Below, piece after piece: positions 34,660 through 43,457 of a stretch of 64,000 nt of DNA. Every line of letters begins with the position of its first letter. Positions within the stretch are counted from its first letter, which is position 1. Location: assembly GCF_000423605.1 (NCBI RefSeq), contig NZ_KE384061.1, positions 30,322-94,321 on the forward strand, in the 5' to 3' direction. Source of the DNA: Saccharospirillum impatiens DSM 12546 (GTDB lineage Bacteria; Pseudomonadota; Gammaproteobacteria; Pseudomonadales; Natronospirillaceae). The notes under the pieces are model-generated. The model worked only from the letters and a program-made list of their open reading frames with translations. It was not told the origin of the DNA and ran no database searches. The position numbers were made by a program, and so were the translations under genes.

Positions 34660-35832
34660 ATGCCTCAGTTATCCGGTACTGCCTGGCTCAGTTATTCGTT
34701 TCGGCCCTTCTTTCTGGCAACCGCGCTCTACGCCATCCTGGCGGTTCTATTCTGGGTGGCCTATTTGTTTGGCGGCTGGTCGCTGCCGATTGGCTGGTCA
34801 CCCATGCACTGGCACAGCCATGAAATGCTGTATGGCTGGGTGCCGGCCGCCATCGCTGGTTTCCTGCTCACGGCCATGACCAACTGGACCGGTGCCCGCC
34901 CCCTGTCCGGCGCTGGCTTGTTGGCCTTGCTGATGCTCTGGGTCGCCGGGCGAGTGATGTTTCTGACCGCAAGCCTCTGGCCCGCCTGGCTGGTCGCGCT
35001 GGTTGACCTGTCGTTTCTGGCTGTATTGACGATCTATGTCGCCGTCGTTCTGATCGACCACAAAAACTACCGGAATCTGATGCTGGCGGGGGTTCTGGCG
35101 CTACTGCTCACAGGAAACGCTGTGATGCATCTGGGCTTTAACGCGGGCTCCATCGCCTTGCTGAAAAGTGGCGAACAGCTGGGTCTCGGTCTGATTACCC
35201 TGATGATGGCGATCATTGCTGGCCGGATCATCCCCGCTTTCACCGGCAACTGGCTGCGGTTGAGTGGCAAAACCAATTCCGTGCGCCGACCCGTCTGGCT
35301 GGACCGACTGGCCATTGGCAGCATAGCCTTGCTGATCCCGCTGAGTCTGCTGCCCGTCGGCAGCAGGGCGACGGGTTTGGTTGCTTTGCTTGCCGGCCTC
35401 ACCAACGGACTGAGACTGGTGCAATGGCAAGGCTGGCGCACCCTGGGTGAGCCCTTGCTGTGGATACTGCATCTGGCTTATGCCTGGCTGGCGCTATCGC
35501 TGGTGTTCCGGGGGCTGACTGACTGGTCCCTGCTCAGTGCTACCCATTTCTGGCAACACAGCCTGGGGCTTGGTGCCATGGCCACCCTGATACTCGGAGT
35601 CATGACCCGGGTCGCTCTGGGCCATACCGGTCGGCCACTGAAACTGCCCCGCGGCGCTGTCTGGGTATACTGGCTGATCACTCTCGCCACCCTGTTGCGA
35701 CTGGCGGCCTCGGCCCAGTGGCTCGATTATCGCTGGGCTGTAAACCTGTCTGCCCTGGCCTGGATTCTGGCCTTCGGCCTCTTTCTGGCCTGCTATACAC
35801 GCATTCTGACGTCACCACGCACGGACGCGTAA
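34660..35832 (+). CDS. nnrS: NnrS family heme-copper membrane protein
   Basis: 390 residues, about 12 hydrophobic segments. The opening FRPFFLATALYA and WHSHEMLYGWVPAAIAGFLLTAMTNWTG are the NnrS signature, with His residues that can bind heme or copper. NnrS proteins protect against nitric oxide and related nitrosative stress. AAGGAG lies upstream of the ATG, and an NsrR-type site overlaps the promoter. Confidence 0.94.
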   Translation: MPQLSGTAWLSYSFRPFFLATALYAILAVLFWVAYLFGGWSLPIGWSPMHWHSHEMLYGWVPAAIAGFLLTAMTNWTGARPLSGAGLLALLMLWVAGRVMFLTASLWPAWLVALVDLSFLAVLTIYVAVVLIDHKNYRNLMLAGVLALLLTGNAVMHLGFNAGSIALLKSGEQLGLGLITLMMAIIAGRIIPAFTGNWLRLSGKTNSVRRPVWLDRLAIGSIALLIPLSLLPVGSRATGLVALLAGLTNGLRLVQWQGWRTLGEPLLWILHLAYAWLALSLVFRGLTDWSLLSATHFWQHSLGLGAMATLILGVMTRVALGHTGRPLKLPRGAVWVYWLITLATLLRLAASAQWLDYRWAVNLSALAWILAFGLFLACYTRILTSPRTDA

Positions 35833-35884
35833 CTATCCTCCGATGGGCTGCCGTTCTGGCAGCCCTAATAACAACGCTACTGTC

Positions 35885-35950
35885 TTGACTTTCATAAAGA
35901 TCTATCCATAATGCATCTTATAAAGAGTCATATTACATGACTCTTTATAA
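35885..35950 (+). promoter_or_regulatory. Promoter with two NsrR-type sites
   Basis: TTGACT (35885-35890) and CATAAT (35907-35912), 16 bp apart, make a good promoter. Site 1 (35897-35919) covers the -10; its right half, TAATGCATCTT, fits the NsrR half-site AAGATGYATTT at 10 of 11 positions when read in reverse. Site 2 (35918-35950) is a perfect 14-bp inverted repeat, TTATAAAGAGTCAT / ATGACTCTTTATAA, that resembles the nnrS site in layout. Two tandem sites suggest tight repression. Confidence 0.7.
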
Positions 35951-35996
35951 GTACAGAGTCCTCTCCCGGGATTCCGCCACCAAGAAGGAGTGCACT

Positions 35997-36218
35997 ATGG
36001 ATGCTCATCGAAGACTGGAACTGGCCCACACACTCATGCTGCTGGCGTTCCTGGGGTTCATGGTCGCGACACTAAATGCGTATGTCTGGGATTTTAACCA
36101 GGGCCTGGGTGTGCAGATCGCATCCCACATGCTGATGCTGATTTTCCCGGCCGTGTTCAAGCTGTCTTACGTTTTACGGCTGCACTCGTTGAAGAGTATG
36201 GGGCTGGAAGCGCATTAG
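35997..36218 (+). CDS. Small two-helix membrane protein, predicted NsrR target
   Basis: 73 residues from the ATG at 35997 (AAGGAG upstream). Two hydrophobic segments: LMLLAFLGFMVATLNAYVW and a second around GVQIASHMLMLIFPAVFKLSYVL. His and Tyr residues at the helix ends could bind a metal or heme. I do not recognise a named family. It lies between nnrS and nsrR and behind NsrR-type sites, so a role in nitric-oxide defence is likely. Confidence 0.72.
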   Translation: MDAHRRLELAHTLMLLAFLGFMVATLNAYVWDFNQGLGVQIASHMLMLIFPAVFKLSYVLRLHSLKSMGLEAH

Positions 36219-36244
36219 TCCGGCATACTCAGCAAACCGGCGTG

Positions 36245-36682
36245 TCACACAATACGCAGGATTCGCGTCAGGTCGACCTGATTCCTCGGTTGAATCAGGT
36301 CTGCCAGCGTGTAGTTATCCAGCGTCGACAAAAATGCATTGCGCGCTTCGTTCAGGATATTCTTCAGGTTACAAACCGGTGCGATGGCACACTGATTGTC
36401 CGATGAAAAACACTCCACCAGATTCGTATCCGACTCGGTCTCTCTAAACAGCACGCCGATATTGATGTGCGCCGGATTCTGCCCCAGACGCAAACCGCCG
36501 TTCTTGCCCCTCACGGCCGACACATAACCCAGCTGATTCAGCTGGTTAACCACTTTCATAAGATGGCTCTTGGAAATGCCGTAGCTGTCTGCAATAGCCT
36601 GAATGGTGGTCAGACGATCCGGCTCGGCAGACAAATAAATGAGCACGCGCAGAGCGTAGTCGGAGTATCGGGTGATGTGCAT
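36245..36682 (-). CDS. nsrR: NsrR, Rrf2-family nitric-oxide-sensing repressor
   Basis: About 145 residues. The N-terminus MHITRYSDYALRVLIYLS and the HTH (IADSYGISKSHLMKVVNQL) are NsrR-like. Three cysteines for the iron-sulfur cluster occur in VECFSSDNQCAIAPVCNLK. Nitric oxide damages the cluster and lifts repression. Start 36682 is chosen at the conserved MHIT. Its predicted sites lie in front of nnrS and the small membrane gene. Confidence 0.92.
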   Translation of the reverse strand: MHITRYSDYALRVLIYLSAEPDRLTTIQAIADSYGISKSHLMKVVNQLNQLGYVSAVRGKNGGLRLGQNPAHINIGVLFRETESDTNLVECFSSDNQCAIAPVCNLKNILNEARNAFLSTLDNYTLADLIQPRNQVDLTRILRIV

Positions 36683-36781
36683 GATCGGAATCCTGGGCTG
36701 GTGTTCAATGCACCCGATGGTAACATGAATCAAAAATCACGCTTTAATTTTCCGCACAAAAACGATAACCGAACAAGTGGA

Positions 36782-36809
36782 TTGACAAGGGCTGCCTTTC
36801 AGCTATAAC
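36782..36809 (+). promoter_or_regulatory. Sigma-70 promoter of the small basic protein gene
   Basis: TTGACA (36782-36787) and TATAAC (36804-36809) with a 16-bp spacer, followed by about 50 bp to the first Shine-Dalgarno. A consensus -35 makes this one of the clearest promoters in the window. Confidence 0.65.
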
Positions 36810-36854
36810 TGTACCCGGAGAACGCTCCCAAAAAGGCTCTCCCCCTGAACCACC

Positions 36855-36920
36855 AAAGGAGCCAATGTCATGAGCAAAGAAAAGAACAAAGGAGCCAATG
36901 TCATGAGCAAAGAAAAGAAC
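36855..36920 (+). repeat. 33-bp tandem duplication spanning a ribosome site and start codon
   Basis: Positions 36855-36887 and 36888-36920 are identical 33-bp units. Each contains AAAGGAG, a spacer, ATG and the codons for SKEKN. The gene therefore has two equivalent ribosome sites and in-frame starts (36870 and 36903). Confidence 0.95.
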
Positions 36921-37046
36921 AAAGGCCACAAGGAAAAGAAAAAACCCAAGGCAGCCAAAGTCGGCAACAAGCCTTCCGACCTACAAAAGCCAGCGAATAC
37001 CGTCGGCGGCGCCATTGAACGGGATCATCACAAGCACGATCATTGA
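36870..37046 (+). CDS. Small lysine-rich protein with duplicated start
   Basis: 58 residues from 36870, or 47 from 36903. The sequence opens MSKEKNKGANV, restarts MSKEKNKGHKEKKKPKAAK and ends DHHKHDH. It is highly basic with a His-rich tail. It resembles the common short 'KKPK' hypothetical proteins, with no assigned function. A consensus promoter and AAAGGAG support it as a real gene. Confidence 0.7.
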   Translation: MSKEKNKGANVMSKEKNKGHKEKKKPKAAKVGNKPSDLQKPANTVGGAIERDHHKHDH

Positions 37047-37253
37047 GAGATGTTGCCACCCAAGCTGGCTCTGCAAACCGGAGCCGGCTCATCCGTCCAC
37101 AACTGATTCGAGCACCAGCCATCACTTCCAACTTCTCGCTTTTCCATCCCCTGATTTCAGCCCTCATGCTCGAAAAACATTGCCCTTTCGCCGGCTGAGC
37201 TACTAGCCTTGCCAGCCAATGCAAAGACGCTATGGCCAACAAAGGGCTCAACC

Positions 37254-38891
37254 ATGACACATCCCTGGTGGAAAACTTCCGTCGTTTATCAAATATACCC
37301 GCGCAGTTTCATGGACAGCAATGGCGATGGCATGGGCGATCTCGACGGCATCATCAGCAAACTGGACTACCTGGCATTACTTGGCATCGATGTGATCTGG
37401 CTGTCGCCGGTCTTTCAGTCACCGATGGACGATAATGGCTACGACATATCCGACTACGACGACATCGCGCCTCAATTTGGCACTCTGGCCGATATGGACC
37501 GGTTGATTGCCGAAGCCGAAGTGCGCGGCATCAAGATCATCATGGATCTGGTGGTGAACCACAGCTCGGATGAACACCCCTGGTTTGAATCGGCACGCCA
37601 ATCCAAAGACAGCCCCTACCGCGACTTTTACATCTGGCGGGATGCACAGCCAGACGGTTCCCTGCCAAGCGACATCCGCAGTTACTTCGGCGGACCGGCA
37701 TGGTCGTTCAACCCCGCAACAAACGACTATTACTTTCACCAGTTTTCGACCAAACAACCGGACTTGAACTGGGAAAACCCCGCTGTACCCGAAGCGGTGT
37801 ACTCAATGATGAACCGGTGGCTCGACCGGGGCATCGCCGGTTTTCGAATGGACGTTATCGACCTGATCGGCAAAGATGTCGACAACAAGGTACTCGCCAA
37901 CGGGCCCACCTTACATGCCCACCTTAAGGCAATGCACCAGGCCACACTCAAAGGTCGGGATGCACTCACAGTGGGTGAAACCTGGAGCGTCACCCCGCAA
38001 ACCGCAAAGCTGTATTCAGCTCCCGAACGGCAAGAACTGTCGATGGTGTTCCAGTTTGAGCATATTGAACTGACCTTTGACCCGGTGCATGGTAAATGGA
38101 AACCCCGAGAGTTTGATCTGGTTGCCCTCAAGCAAGTGTTCGCCAAATGGCAAACTGAACTGGCCGACAATGCCTGGAATTCACTGTTCTGGAACAACCA
38201 CGATTTGCCCCGGGCCGTGTCCAAGTATGGTGATGACGGACCCTACCGAGTCGCCTCGGCGAAGGCCCTCGCCACCGTGTTGCACGGCATGCAAGGCACG
38301 CCCTATGTATACCAGGGTGAGGAAATCGGCATGACCAACGTCGCCTTTAAAGCCATTGGGGATTATCAGGATATCGAGACGCGTAACCTGTTCGCAGAAC
38401 GACTGGCTCAAGGCGAATCGCCCGACGAACTGATGAAGGCCATTCACAAAAACAGCCGCGACAATGCCCGCACACCAATGCAGTGGGACGCTGGCGATAA
38501 CGCGGGTTTCAGTGCCGGAAAACCCTGGTTGCAGGTCAACCCGAACTATCCGGACATCAACGTCGCAGCTAGCCTGAAAGACCTGGATTCTGTTTTCTAT
38601 CACTACCAAGGCTTGATTCAACTGCGCAAAACCAATCGAACCCTTATCGATGGCCACTTTACGCTGTTACTGGCCGACCACCCTCAGGTATTCGCCTATG
38701 TACGGGAAACAAATGAAGAAACACTTTTGGTCGTTGGGAACCTGTCAACACACTCGTTGAACGTGCCTCTGCCCGAAACTCTCTCACTCGAATCAGCCCA
38801 ACTGCTGGTGTGCAGCGGCACATCAAGATCGCAACTGACCTCAACGCTGGAACTGGCCCCGTATGATGCCTTTATCGCATCGCTGACGTAG
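37254..38891 (+). CDS. GH13 alpha-glucosidase (oligo-1,6-glucosidase type)
   Basis: 545 residues. WWKTSVVYQIYPRSFMDSNGDGMGDLDGI and DVIWLSPVFQSPMDDNGYDI open the barrel. Conserved regions: DLVVNHSSDEHPW, GFRMDVIDLI (Asp nucleophile), TVGETW (Glu acid/base) and NNHDLPR. It hydrolyses alpha-glucosides such as maltose, isomaltose or sucrose in the cytoplasm; there is no signal peptide. AAGGG precedes the ATG at 37254. Its 3' end overlaps the convergent MarR gene by 20 bp. Confidence 0.93.
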   Translation: MTHPWWKTSVVYQIYPRSFMDSNGDGMGDLDGIISKLDYLALLGIDVIWLSPVFQSPMDDNGYDISDYDDIAPQFGTLADMDRLIAEAEVRGIKIIMDLVVNHSSDEHPWFESARQSKDSPYRDFYIWRDAQPDGSLPSDIRSYFGGPAWSFNPATNDYYFHQFSTKQPDLNWENPAVPEAVYSMMNRWLDRGIAGFRMDVIDLIGKDVDNKVLANGPTLHAHLKAMHQATLKGRDALTVGETWSVTPQTAKLYSAPERQELSMVFQFEHIELTFDPVHGKWKPREFDLVALKQVFAKWQTELADNAWNSLFWNNHDLPRAVSKYGDDGPYRVASAKALATVLHGMQGTPYVYQGEEIGMTNVAFKAIGDYQDIETRNLFAERLAQGESPDELMKAIHKNSRDNARTPMQWDAGDNAGFSAGKPWLQVNPNYPDINVAASLKDLDSVFYHYQGLIQLRKTNRTLIDGHFTLLLADHPQVFAYVRETNEETLLVVGNLSTHSLNVPLPETLSLESAQLLVCSGTSRSQLTSTLELAPYDAFIASLT

Positions 38892-39351
38892 CCATACCTT
38901 CATGGCCAAGCGCCCGTTCGAGCTTGGCCATCGCCTGCAACAGCAATTCGCGCTCCTTGTCCGTCAACGAACTGAGCACAGAGGCTTCCCAATCCCTGGC
39001 CTGGGGCAACAACTGATCCAGCAACGCGCGCCCCGCCGCGGTTAACCGGAGGTGGTGCGCACGCTGATCTTCTTGGTTGGGACTGCGGCTGATCAGCTCC
39101 CGCTCGACCAAAACCTGTACCGCCCGCGAAACCCGTGCCTTGTCCATCCGGGTTGCCTCCCGAATCTGCTTGGCGGTCAGCACCTCGTGCTGGTTCAGCC
39201 AGGCCAGCACCCGCCACTGAGCGATGTTCAGCGAATAAGACGACTCGTAGAGATGTGCAAGCTGTTCGCTAAGCTGGTCGGCCAGGCGGTTGAGGCGGTA
39301 AGGCAGGAATTGGTTCAGGTCGAATGAATGACCGGGGTTGGGTACAGGCAT
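38872..39351 (-). CDS. MarR-family regulator
   Basis: About 159 residues. The wHTH YSLNIAQWRVLAWLNQHEVLTAKQIREATRMDKARVSRAVQVLVERELISRS and the wing DQRAHHLRLTAAGRALLDQLLP are typical MarR. Start 39351 is preferred over 39390. It converges with the glucosidase gene; its target is unknown and might include the small gene at 39531. Confidence 0.9.
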   Translation of the reverse strand: MPVPNPGHSFDLNQFLPYRLNRLADQLSEQLAHLYESSYSLNIAQWRVLAWLNQHEVLTAKQIREATRMDKARVSRAVQVLVERELISRSPNQEDQRAHHLRLTAAGRALLDQLLPQARDWEASVLSSLTDKERELLLQAMAKLERALGHEGMATSAMR

Positions 39352-39530
39352 GGGACAAGTTCCGACAGTGACATGCCCAAATGGTTGCACATGAAACCGA
39401 CCGAGTACAGGTGAGCGCCCCTACTGCGTTCACGGCTCCCACTGCCTGGCCTAAAAGCCTACTCACAGAATTTTCACCGGCCTTTGCCATGCTGTCGTCA
39501 TCGACATCACAGACGAACAAGGAGCATCTT

Positions 39531-39926
39531 ATGACGTTTCACTGCGCACCGAACCGGACCGCCCGCGACCAAACAGCCAGCGTTTTCTGTCTGAACTCAA
39601 ACAATGCAAACCCTAATCTAAAGCTATCGGGAGACAAGCAGGCGGAGGAAGCCTTGCTTCGGCGCATCAAATGCCACCTGATGACGGAGCTGGACCAACA
39701 AGCGCAGACCCACCTGAAGATCTATGTTTCTCTGGCGATGCCAACAACACTTCAGGCACTGGTCAACGACGTCACGTTTTATGTCGATGACCAGCGTCAT
39801 ACTTTACGAGTGACCGATCTTAGCGGCTCAGGGTTACCGCAGGAAAACAACTGGTTGGCAACGGTTTGTCAGGGACCCGCTGCCCGGGGTGCTCTAATGG
39901 CTACCGTCAGTCTGGGGTACACCTGA
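39531..39926 (+). CDS. Hypothetical protein
   Basis: 131 residues from the ATG with AAGGAG at 39521. Not recognised. It has no membrane segment. The central part DELDQQAQTHLKIYVSL-like (LMTELDQQAQTHLKIYVSLAMPTTLQALV) and YVDDQRHTLRVTDLSG look like a small alpha/beta domain. It is divergent from the MarR gene. Confidence 0.6.
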   Translation: MTFHCAPNRTARDQTASVFCLNSNNANPNLKLSGDKQAEEALLRRIKCHLMTELDQQAQTHLKIYVSLAMPTTLQALVNDVTFYVDDQRHTLRVTDLSGSGLPQENNWLATVCQGPAARGALMATVSLGYT

Positions 39927-40290
39927 GGCATATGCCTATTGAACAGGCAGGCGCAAGGTATCAACAATGTCTCCGGATTGTGTCGCATCATGGCTTGGCC
40001 GAGAACGTCAGAATTGTCAGGCCATCCACCATTTCGTTGGGTGGGTATAAAAAGAGATCGTGGCTGTGACCTCATATTTTTTTCGACAAAAGCAACCAAA
40101 CATCAGTCGACGCAACCCCTTCCCCCAGCCCGAGTCTTTGCTTTGATTGGACTTTCACCGGCAATATGACGCTAAATGGTTAGGGAGCCTCTGAATAACT
40201 CCCCCGGGAGCGTTATTCAGAGGCTCCCTAGTCTGAGCCACATTTCGTTGCGTACCCTAACTCTACTTTATTCTGATTTGAGACCGTTTC
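39927..40290. other. Intergenic region before the sulfatase gene
   Basis: No gene is seen. The stretch holds a 10-bp palindrome GGCATATGCC just after 39927 and the strong 19-bp inverted repeat at 40181-40230. Confidence 0.4.
40181..40230. repeat. 50-bp perfect palindrome (terminator or minimal inverted-repeat element)
   Basis: TAGGGAGCCTCTGAATAAC (40181-40199) is exactly complementary to 40212-40230, with a 12-nt loop containing CCCGGG. The ends are TA...TA. No T-run follows on either strand, which argues against a simple terminator; the arms look like the terminal inverted repeats of an insertion-sequence-derived MITE. Confidence 0.75.
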
Positions 40291-41901
40291 ATGCAGCACC
40301 GTCCGGCCCTCCGGCACCTGATCACCCTTGTGGCCATCATCGGCCTGTTCATTGCCCTGACCTTACCGAACCGGCTCGCCTGGATTTCGGCACCTGCCTT
40401 TTTCTTTTTCCCGCTTGAGCTGATGGTTATCGGACTGCTACTGCTCATACCCGGTTGGGCCGGGGGAGGGCTGCGAATTCTGCTGGCATTGATTCTGGGC
40501 CTGGCGGTGCTGTTGCGAGGTGCCGACCTGGTCACCCACGAGGTCTTTGCGCGGCGCTTCAATCTGGTGTTCGACGGCCACTTGCTGGTCGATGCCAGCC
40601 GTCTGCTAACCGGCGTGTTAGGCGGCCTGAGTTCCGTCTTTGTCGGCCTGATGCTGGCCGTGGCCATCGCTCTGGTGTGTTGGCTGGCGTTTGTTATGCT
40701 CGGTCGAATCCGACAGGTTTTACGAGCGGCGCCCCGGTTGTCGGGCGTTTCACTGTTGCTGTTGATCACCGCCTGGACTGTGTTGAACATCGCCGGCTGG
40801 TCCCGGACCGGTCACTTTGCCTGGGACCAACTTGTGCTGCACGGTCGCGACACGGCGTACAGCATTCGTGATATTCAGGAATTTGCCGAAACAGTCGGTG
40901 AGAATGACACCCCGGACCTGTCTGCTGACGCTCTGTTCTCGCGCCTTAGAGGCAAGGATGTGTTCATTGTCTTCGCAGAATCCTATGGGCGGGTGTTGCT
41001 GGAGCGCGAACCCTTTGCTGACTCGGTGACGGCGACGCTGGCACAGGCTGAAACCACGCTGGCGGCTGAGGGCATGCAGATGCGCAGCGCCTTTCTGACG
41101 GCCCCCACCGTGGGTGGGCTGAGCTGGCTGGCCCACGCCTCGGTATTGTCCGGTGCCTGGATTGACAGCGAAACCCGCTACAAGACACTGATGGTCAGTG
41201 AACGGCCAACGCTGAACCGCCTGTTCCAGCAAGCCGGCTGGCGCACCGTCGCCGCCATGCCTGCCATCAGTATGGCGTGGCCGGAAGGCGCCTATTACGG
41301 CTACGACCATATCTATAATGCCCATAATTTCGGCTACGAAGGGCTGCCCTTTAACTGGGTCACCATGCCCGACCAATACGTCTGGTCAGCACTGCACACA
41401 CGCGAGCGTGAGCCGCAAGACCGGCAACCGGTGATGGCTGAACTGGCGCTGATATCCTCACACGCCCCCTGGACGCCGATCGCCGCGCCGGTGCCCTGGG
41501 GCCAGGTAGGCGACGGGCGAATCTTCAACCTGCAAGCGCAGGCTGGTCCCACCCCGGAGGAGGTCTGGAGCGACGTTGAGTCAATACGCGATTACTACCG
41601 CCAGTCGATCGAATACATGCTGACGACACTGGTGTCCTATCTGCAGGAATACGGTGACGACAATTTGGTGGTGCTGGTAATGGGGGATCACCAGGCCGCA
41701 CCGATGATTACCGGAGAAACCGAAAACCGGGATGTACCTGTGCATCTGATCGCGCGTGATCCGGCCGTCATGGATGCCATCGCCGACTGGCAGTGGCAGC
41801 CCGGCCTGTTGCCGGATGCCGCCGCACCAGTCTGGCGAATGGATCGGATGCGTGACCGTTTCATTGAGGCGTTTTCCACACCCGTACAGGAGCAGAACTG
41901 A
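40291..41901 (+). CDS. Membrane-anchored sulfatase / alkaline-phosphatase-superfamily protein
   Basis: 536 residues. Four to five N-terminal TM segments (to ~170) are followed by a periplasmic domain of the alkaline phosphatase superfamily: DVFIVFAESYGR (metal site and nucleophile region; the nucleophile may be Thr107-equivalent in FLTAPTVGGLSW), SMAWPEG and VLVMGDHQAAP near the C-terminus. This fits LtaS/phosphotransferase or sulfatase enzymes that modify envelope glycans or lipids. Its stop overlaps the FkbM start (TGATG), so the two are coupled. Confidence 0.82.
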   Translation: MQHRPALRHLITLVAIIGLFIALTLPNRLAWISAPAFFFFPLELMVIGLLLLIPGWAGGGLRILLALILGLAVLLRGADLVTHEVFARRFNLVFDGHLLVDASRLLTGVLGGLSSVFVGLMLAVAIALVCWLAFVMLGRIRQVLRAAPRLSGVSLLLLITAWTVLNIAGWSRTGHFAWDQLVLHGRDTAYSIRDIQEFAETVGENDTPDLSADALFSRLRGKDVFIVFAESYGRVLLEREPFADSVTATLAQAETTLAAEGMQMRSAFLTAPTVGGLSWLAHASVLSGAWIDSETRYKTLMVSERPTLNRLFQQAGWRTVAAMPAISMAWPEGAYYGYDHIYNAHNFGYEGLPFNWVTMPDQYVWSALHTREREPQDRQPVMAELALISSHAPWTPIAAPVPWGQVGDGRIFNLQAQAGPTPEEVWSDVESIRDYYRQSIEYMLTTLVSYLQEYGDDNLVVLVMGDHQAAPMITGETENRDVPVHLIARDPAVMDAIADWQWQPGLLPDAAAPVWRMDRMRDRFIEAFSTPVQEQN

Positions 41902-42656
41902 TGGCACACATTGGCTGGCGTGAACGACTGGGGTTATGGCGTTCGTTGTTGATGTATTACGGCATCCCCGGTCGCCAGTCGCGCATGCGGCGCTGTTATG
42001 GGCAATTTATCCGATCCGGTGATCTGTGTTTCGAAATCGGTGCCCATGTCGGCAACCGGGTACTCGCCTGGCGAACACTGGGTGCAAAGGTCGTGGCGGT
42101 GGAGCCTCAGCCTTTGCTGATGCAGACCCTGCGCAACCGTTATGGCCAGGACCCCGGAGTCACTCTGGTGGAAGAAGCCCTGGGTGCCGAGCCCGGCGAG
42201 GCCACTCTGTTCATCAGCACGCGCACCCCTACGGTGACCACTCTGTCCCGGGACTGGATATCACAGGTCCAACAAGACCCCTCTTTCCAGTCGGTTCAGT
42301 GGGACCGCGACGTCACAGTTCCGGTCACCACGCTTGATGCTCTGATAGAAGCCCATGGCGAACCGCGGTTTTGCAAGATCGATGTCGAGGGCTTTGAACT
42401 GGCGGTGCTGCAGGGCTTGTCACGACCCATCGCCGCCCTGTCGTTTGAATACATTCCGGCGAGCATTGGCACCGCCCTGGGGTGTATTGAGCGACTGGAG
42501 GCACTGAGCCATTACGAGTACAACCTGGCACCCGGCGAAACGCATCGCCTGAGCTTTGAACGCTGGCTCGCCCCGGGCGAAATGGCACGTGTGCTGGAAT
42601 CGACCCGGGAAGGCAGTGGTGATGTGTATGCCAGGCGTCTAACCCCTGCCCGGTAG
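41901..42656 (+). CDS. FkbM-family SAM-dependent methyltransferase
   Basis: 251 residues. SAM motif FEIGAHVGNRVLAWRTLGAKVVAVEPQP, then TLDALIEAHGEPRFCKIDVEGFELAVLQGL, the FkbM signature. The family O-methylates sugars and polyketides. It is translationally coupled to the membrane sulfatase gene and overlaps the convergent methyltransferase gene by 18 bp. Confidence 0.9.
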   Translation: MAHIGWRERLGLWRSLLMYYGIPGRQSRMRRCYGQFIRSGDLCFEIGAHVGNRVLAWRTLGAKVVAVEPQPLLMQTLRNRYGQDPGVTLVEEALGAEPGEATLFISTRTPTVTTLSRDWISQVQQDPSFQSVQWDRDVTVPVTTLDALIEAHGEPRFCKIDVEGFELAVLQGLSRPIAALSFEYIPASIGTALGCIERLEALSHYEYNLAPGETHRLSFERWLAPGEMARVLESTREGSGDVYARRLTPAR

Positions 42657-43457
42657 CACCAGCAAATCGGTATGCCCGACCGTGCAGGTGCCGGTGGCGG
42701 CATGGTCGTGGCGAAAGCGGACCCAGTCTCGCAGTGCACCGGAATCGAGCCCGGAGCTGCCCGCCACAGCGCTGGCAATGCCGTCGATCAGTGCCGACAC
42801 CATGCCCTGATCGGTGGCGCCCAACACCCAGGGGCTCACCGCGGTATACACCTCAAAGCCAGCCCGCCGGAACTGCGCTTCCATAACCGGGCCAGCCTGT
42901 GGCCCCAGTGCCGGGCCGAAACCCTTGTCTGTGCGCTGATCCCGATTGAAAGCCTGAAGTACAGGCTCATCGAGCGGATGTGGCGGCGTCCAGAGCGTGG
43001 CACCGTCGTAATTCAGGGCCGCGTATAGGCCAACCGGGCTTTGCCGGCACTGGTCTTTCAGCACGGTAGCCAGCGACTCAACAAAGCCAGAAGACACCAG
43101 GTCAAACAGTGCCGAAGCCGTGACCAGCCGGGCGCCCGCCAATGGTAGCGCCTCTACAGGCGACAGGTCGGCCACACAGGCTTCGACGACATGCGTGGCG
43201 CCATGACGACGCCGGGCTTCCTCCAACAACGTCTGATCATGATCAACCAGGCGCCAGTTCAGCCGCTGCTGACCAGAACCGCCAAGCGCACGCAGGGTCG
43301 AGCCCGTCCCGGCCCCCAGGTCGACCACAAGAGGCGCAGACGCAGACCTGCCTTCCCCGGTTAACCACTGAAGTGCCTGTTCGCGCAGAGAGCTGTCTCT
43401 GGCACGCCGGTCGGCGTCTTCGCGCAGGTCAAGCCAATCGATACTGAAACCGCTCAT
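42639..43457 (-). CDS. SAM-dependent methyltransferase (class I)
   Basis: 272 residues. VVDLGAGTGSTLRALG (motif I) and LVDHDQTLLEEARRR (motif II) are clear; LYAALNYDGATLW and PWVLGATDQGMVSALIDGIA follow. The substrate is unknown. Its ATG overlaps the glycosyltransferase stop (ATGA), so the two work in one operon. Confidence 0.87.
   Translation of the reverse strand: MSGFSIDWLDLREDADRRARDSSLREQALQWLTGEGRSASAPLVVDLGAGTGSTLRALGGSGQQRLNWRLVDHDQTLLEEARRRHGATHVVEACVADLSPVEALPLAGARLVTASALFDLVSSGFVESLATVLKDQCRQSPVGLYAALNYDGATLWTPPHPLDEPVLQAFNRDQRTDKGFGPALGPQAGPVMEAQFRRAGFEVYTAVSPWVLGATDQGMVSALIDGIASAVAGSSGLDSGALRDWVRFRHDHAATGTCTVGHTDLLVLPGRG

Noticed and set aside
36744-37260. Leftward Phe/Leu-rich ORFs opposite the small basic protein
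   Set aside because: They are the complement of a Lys-rich reading frame (AAA/AAG runs), have no ribosome sites, and the rightward frame has a consensus promoter.
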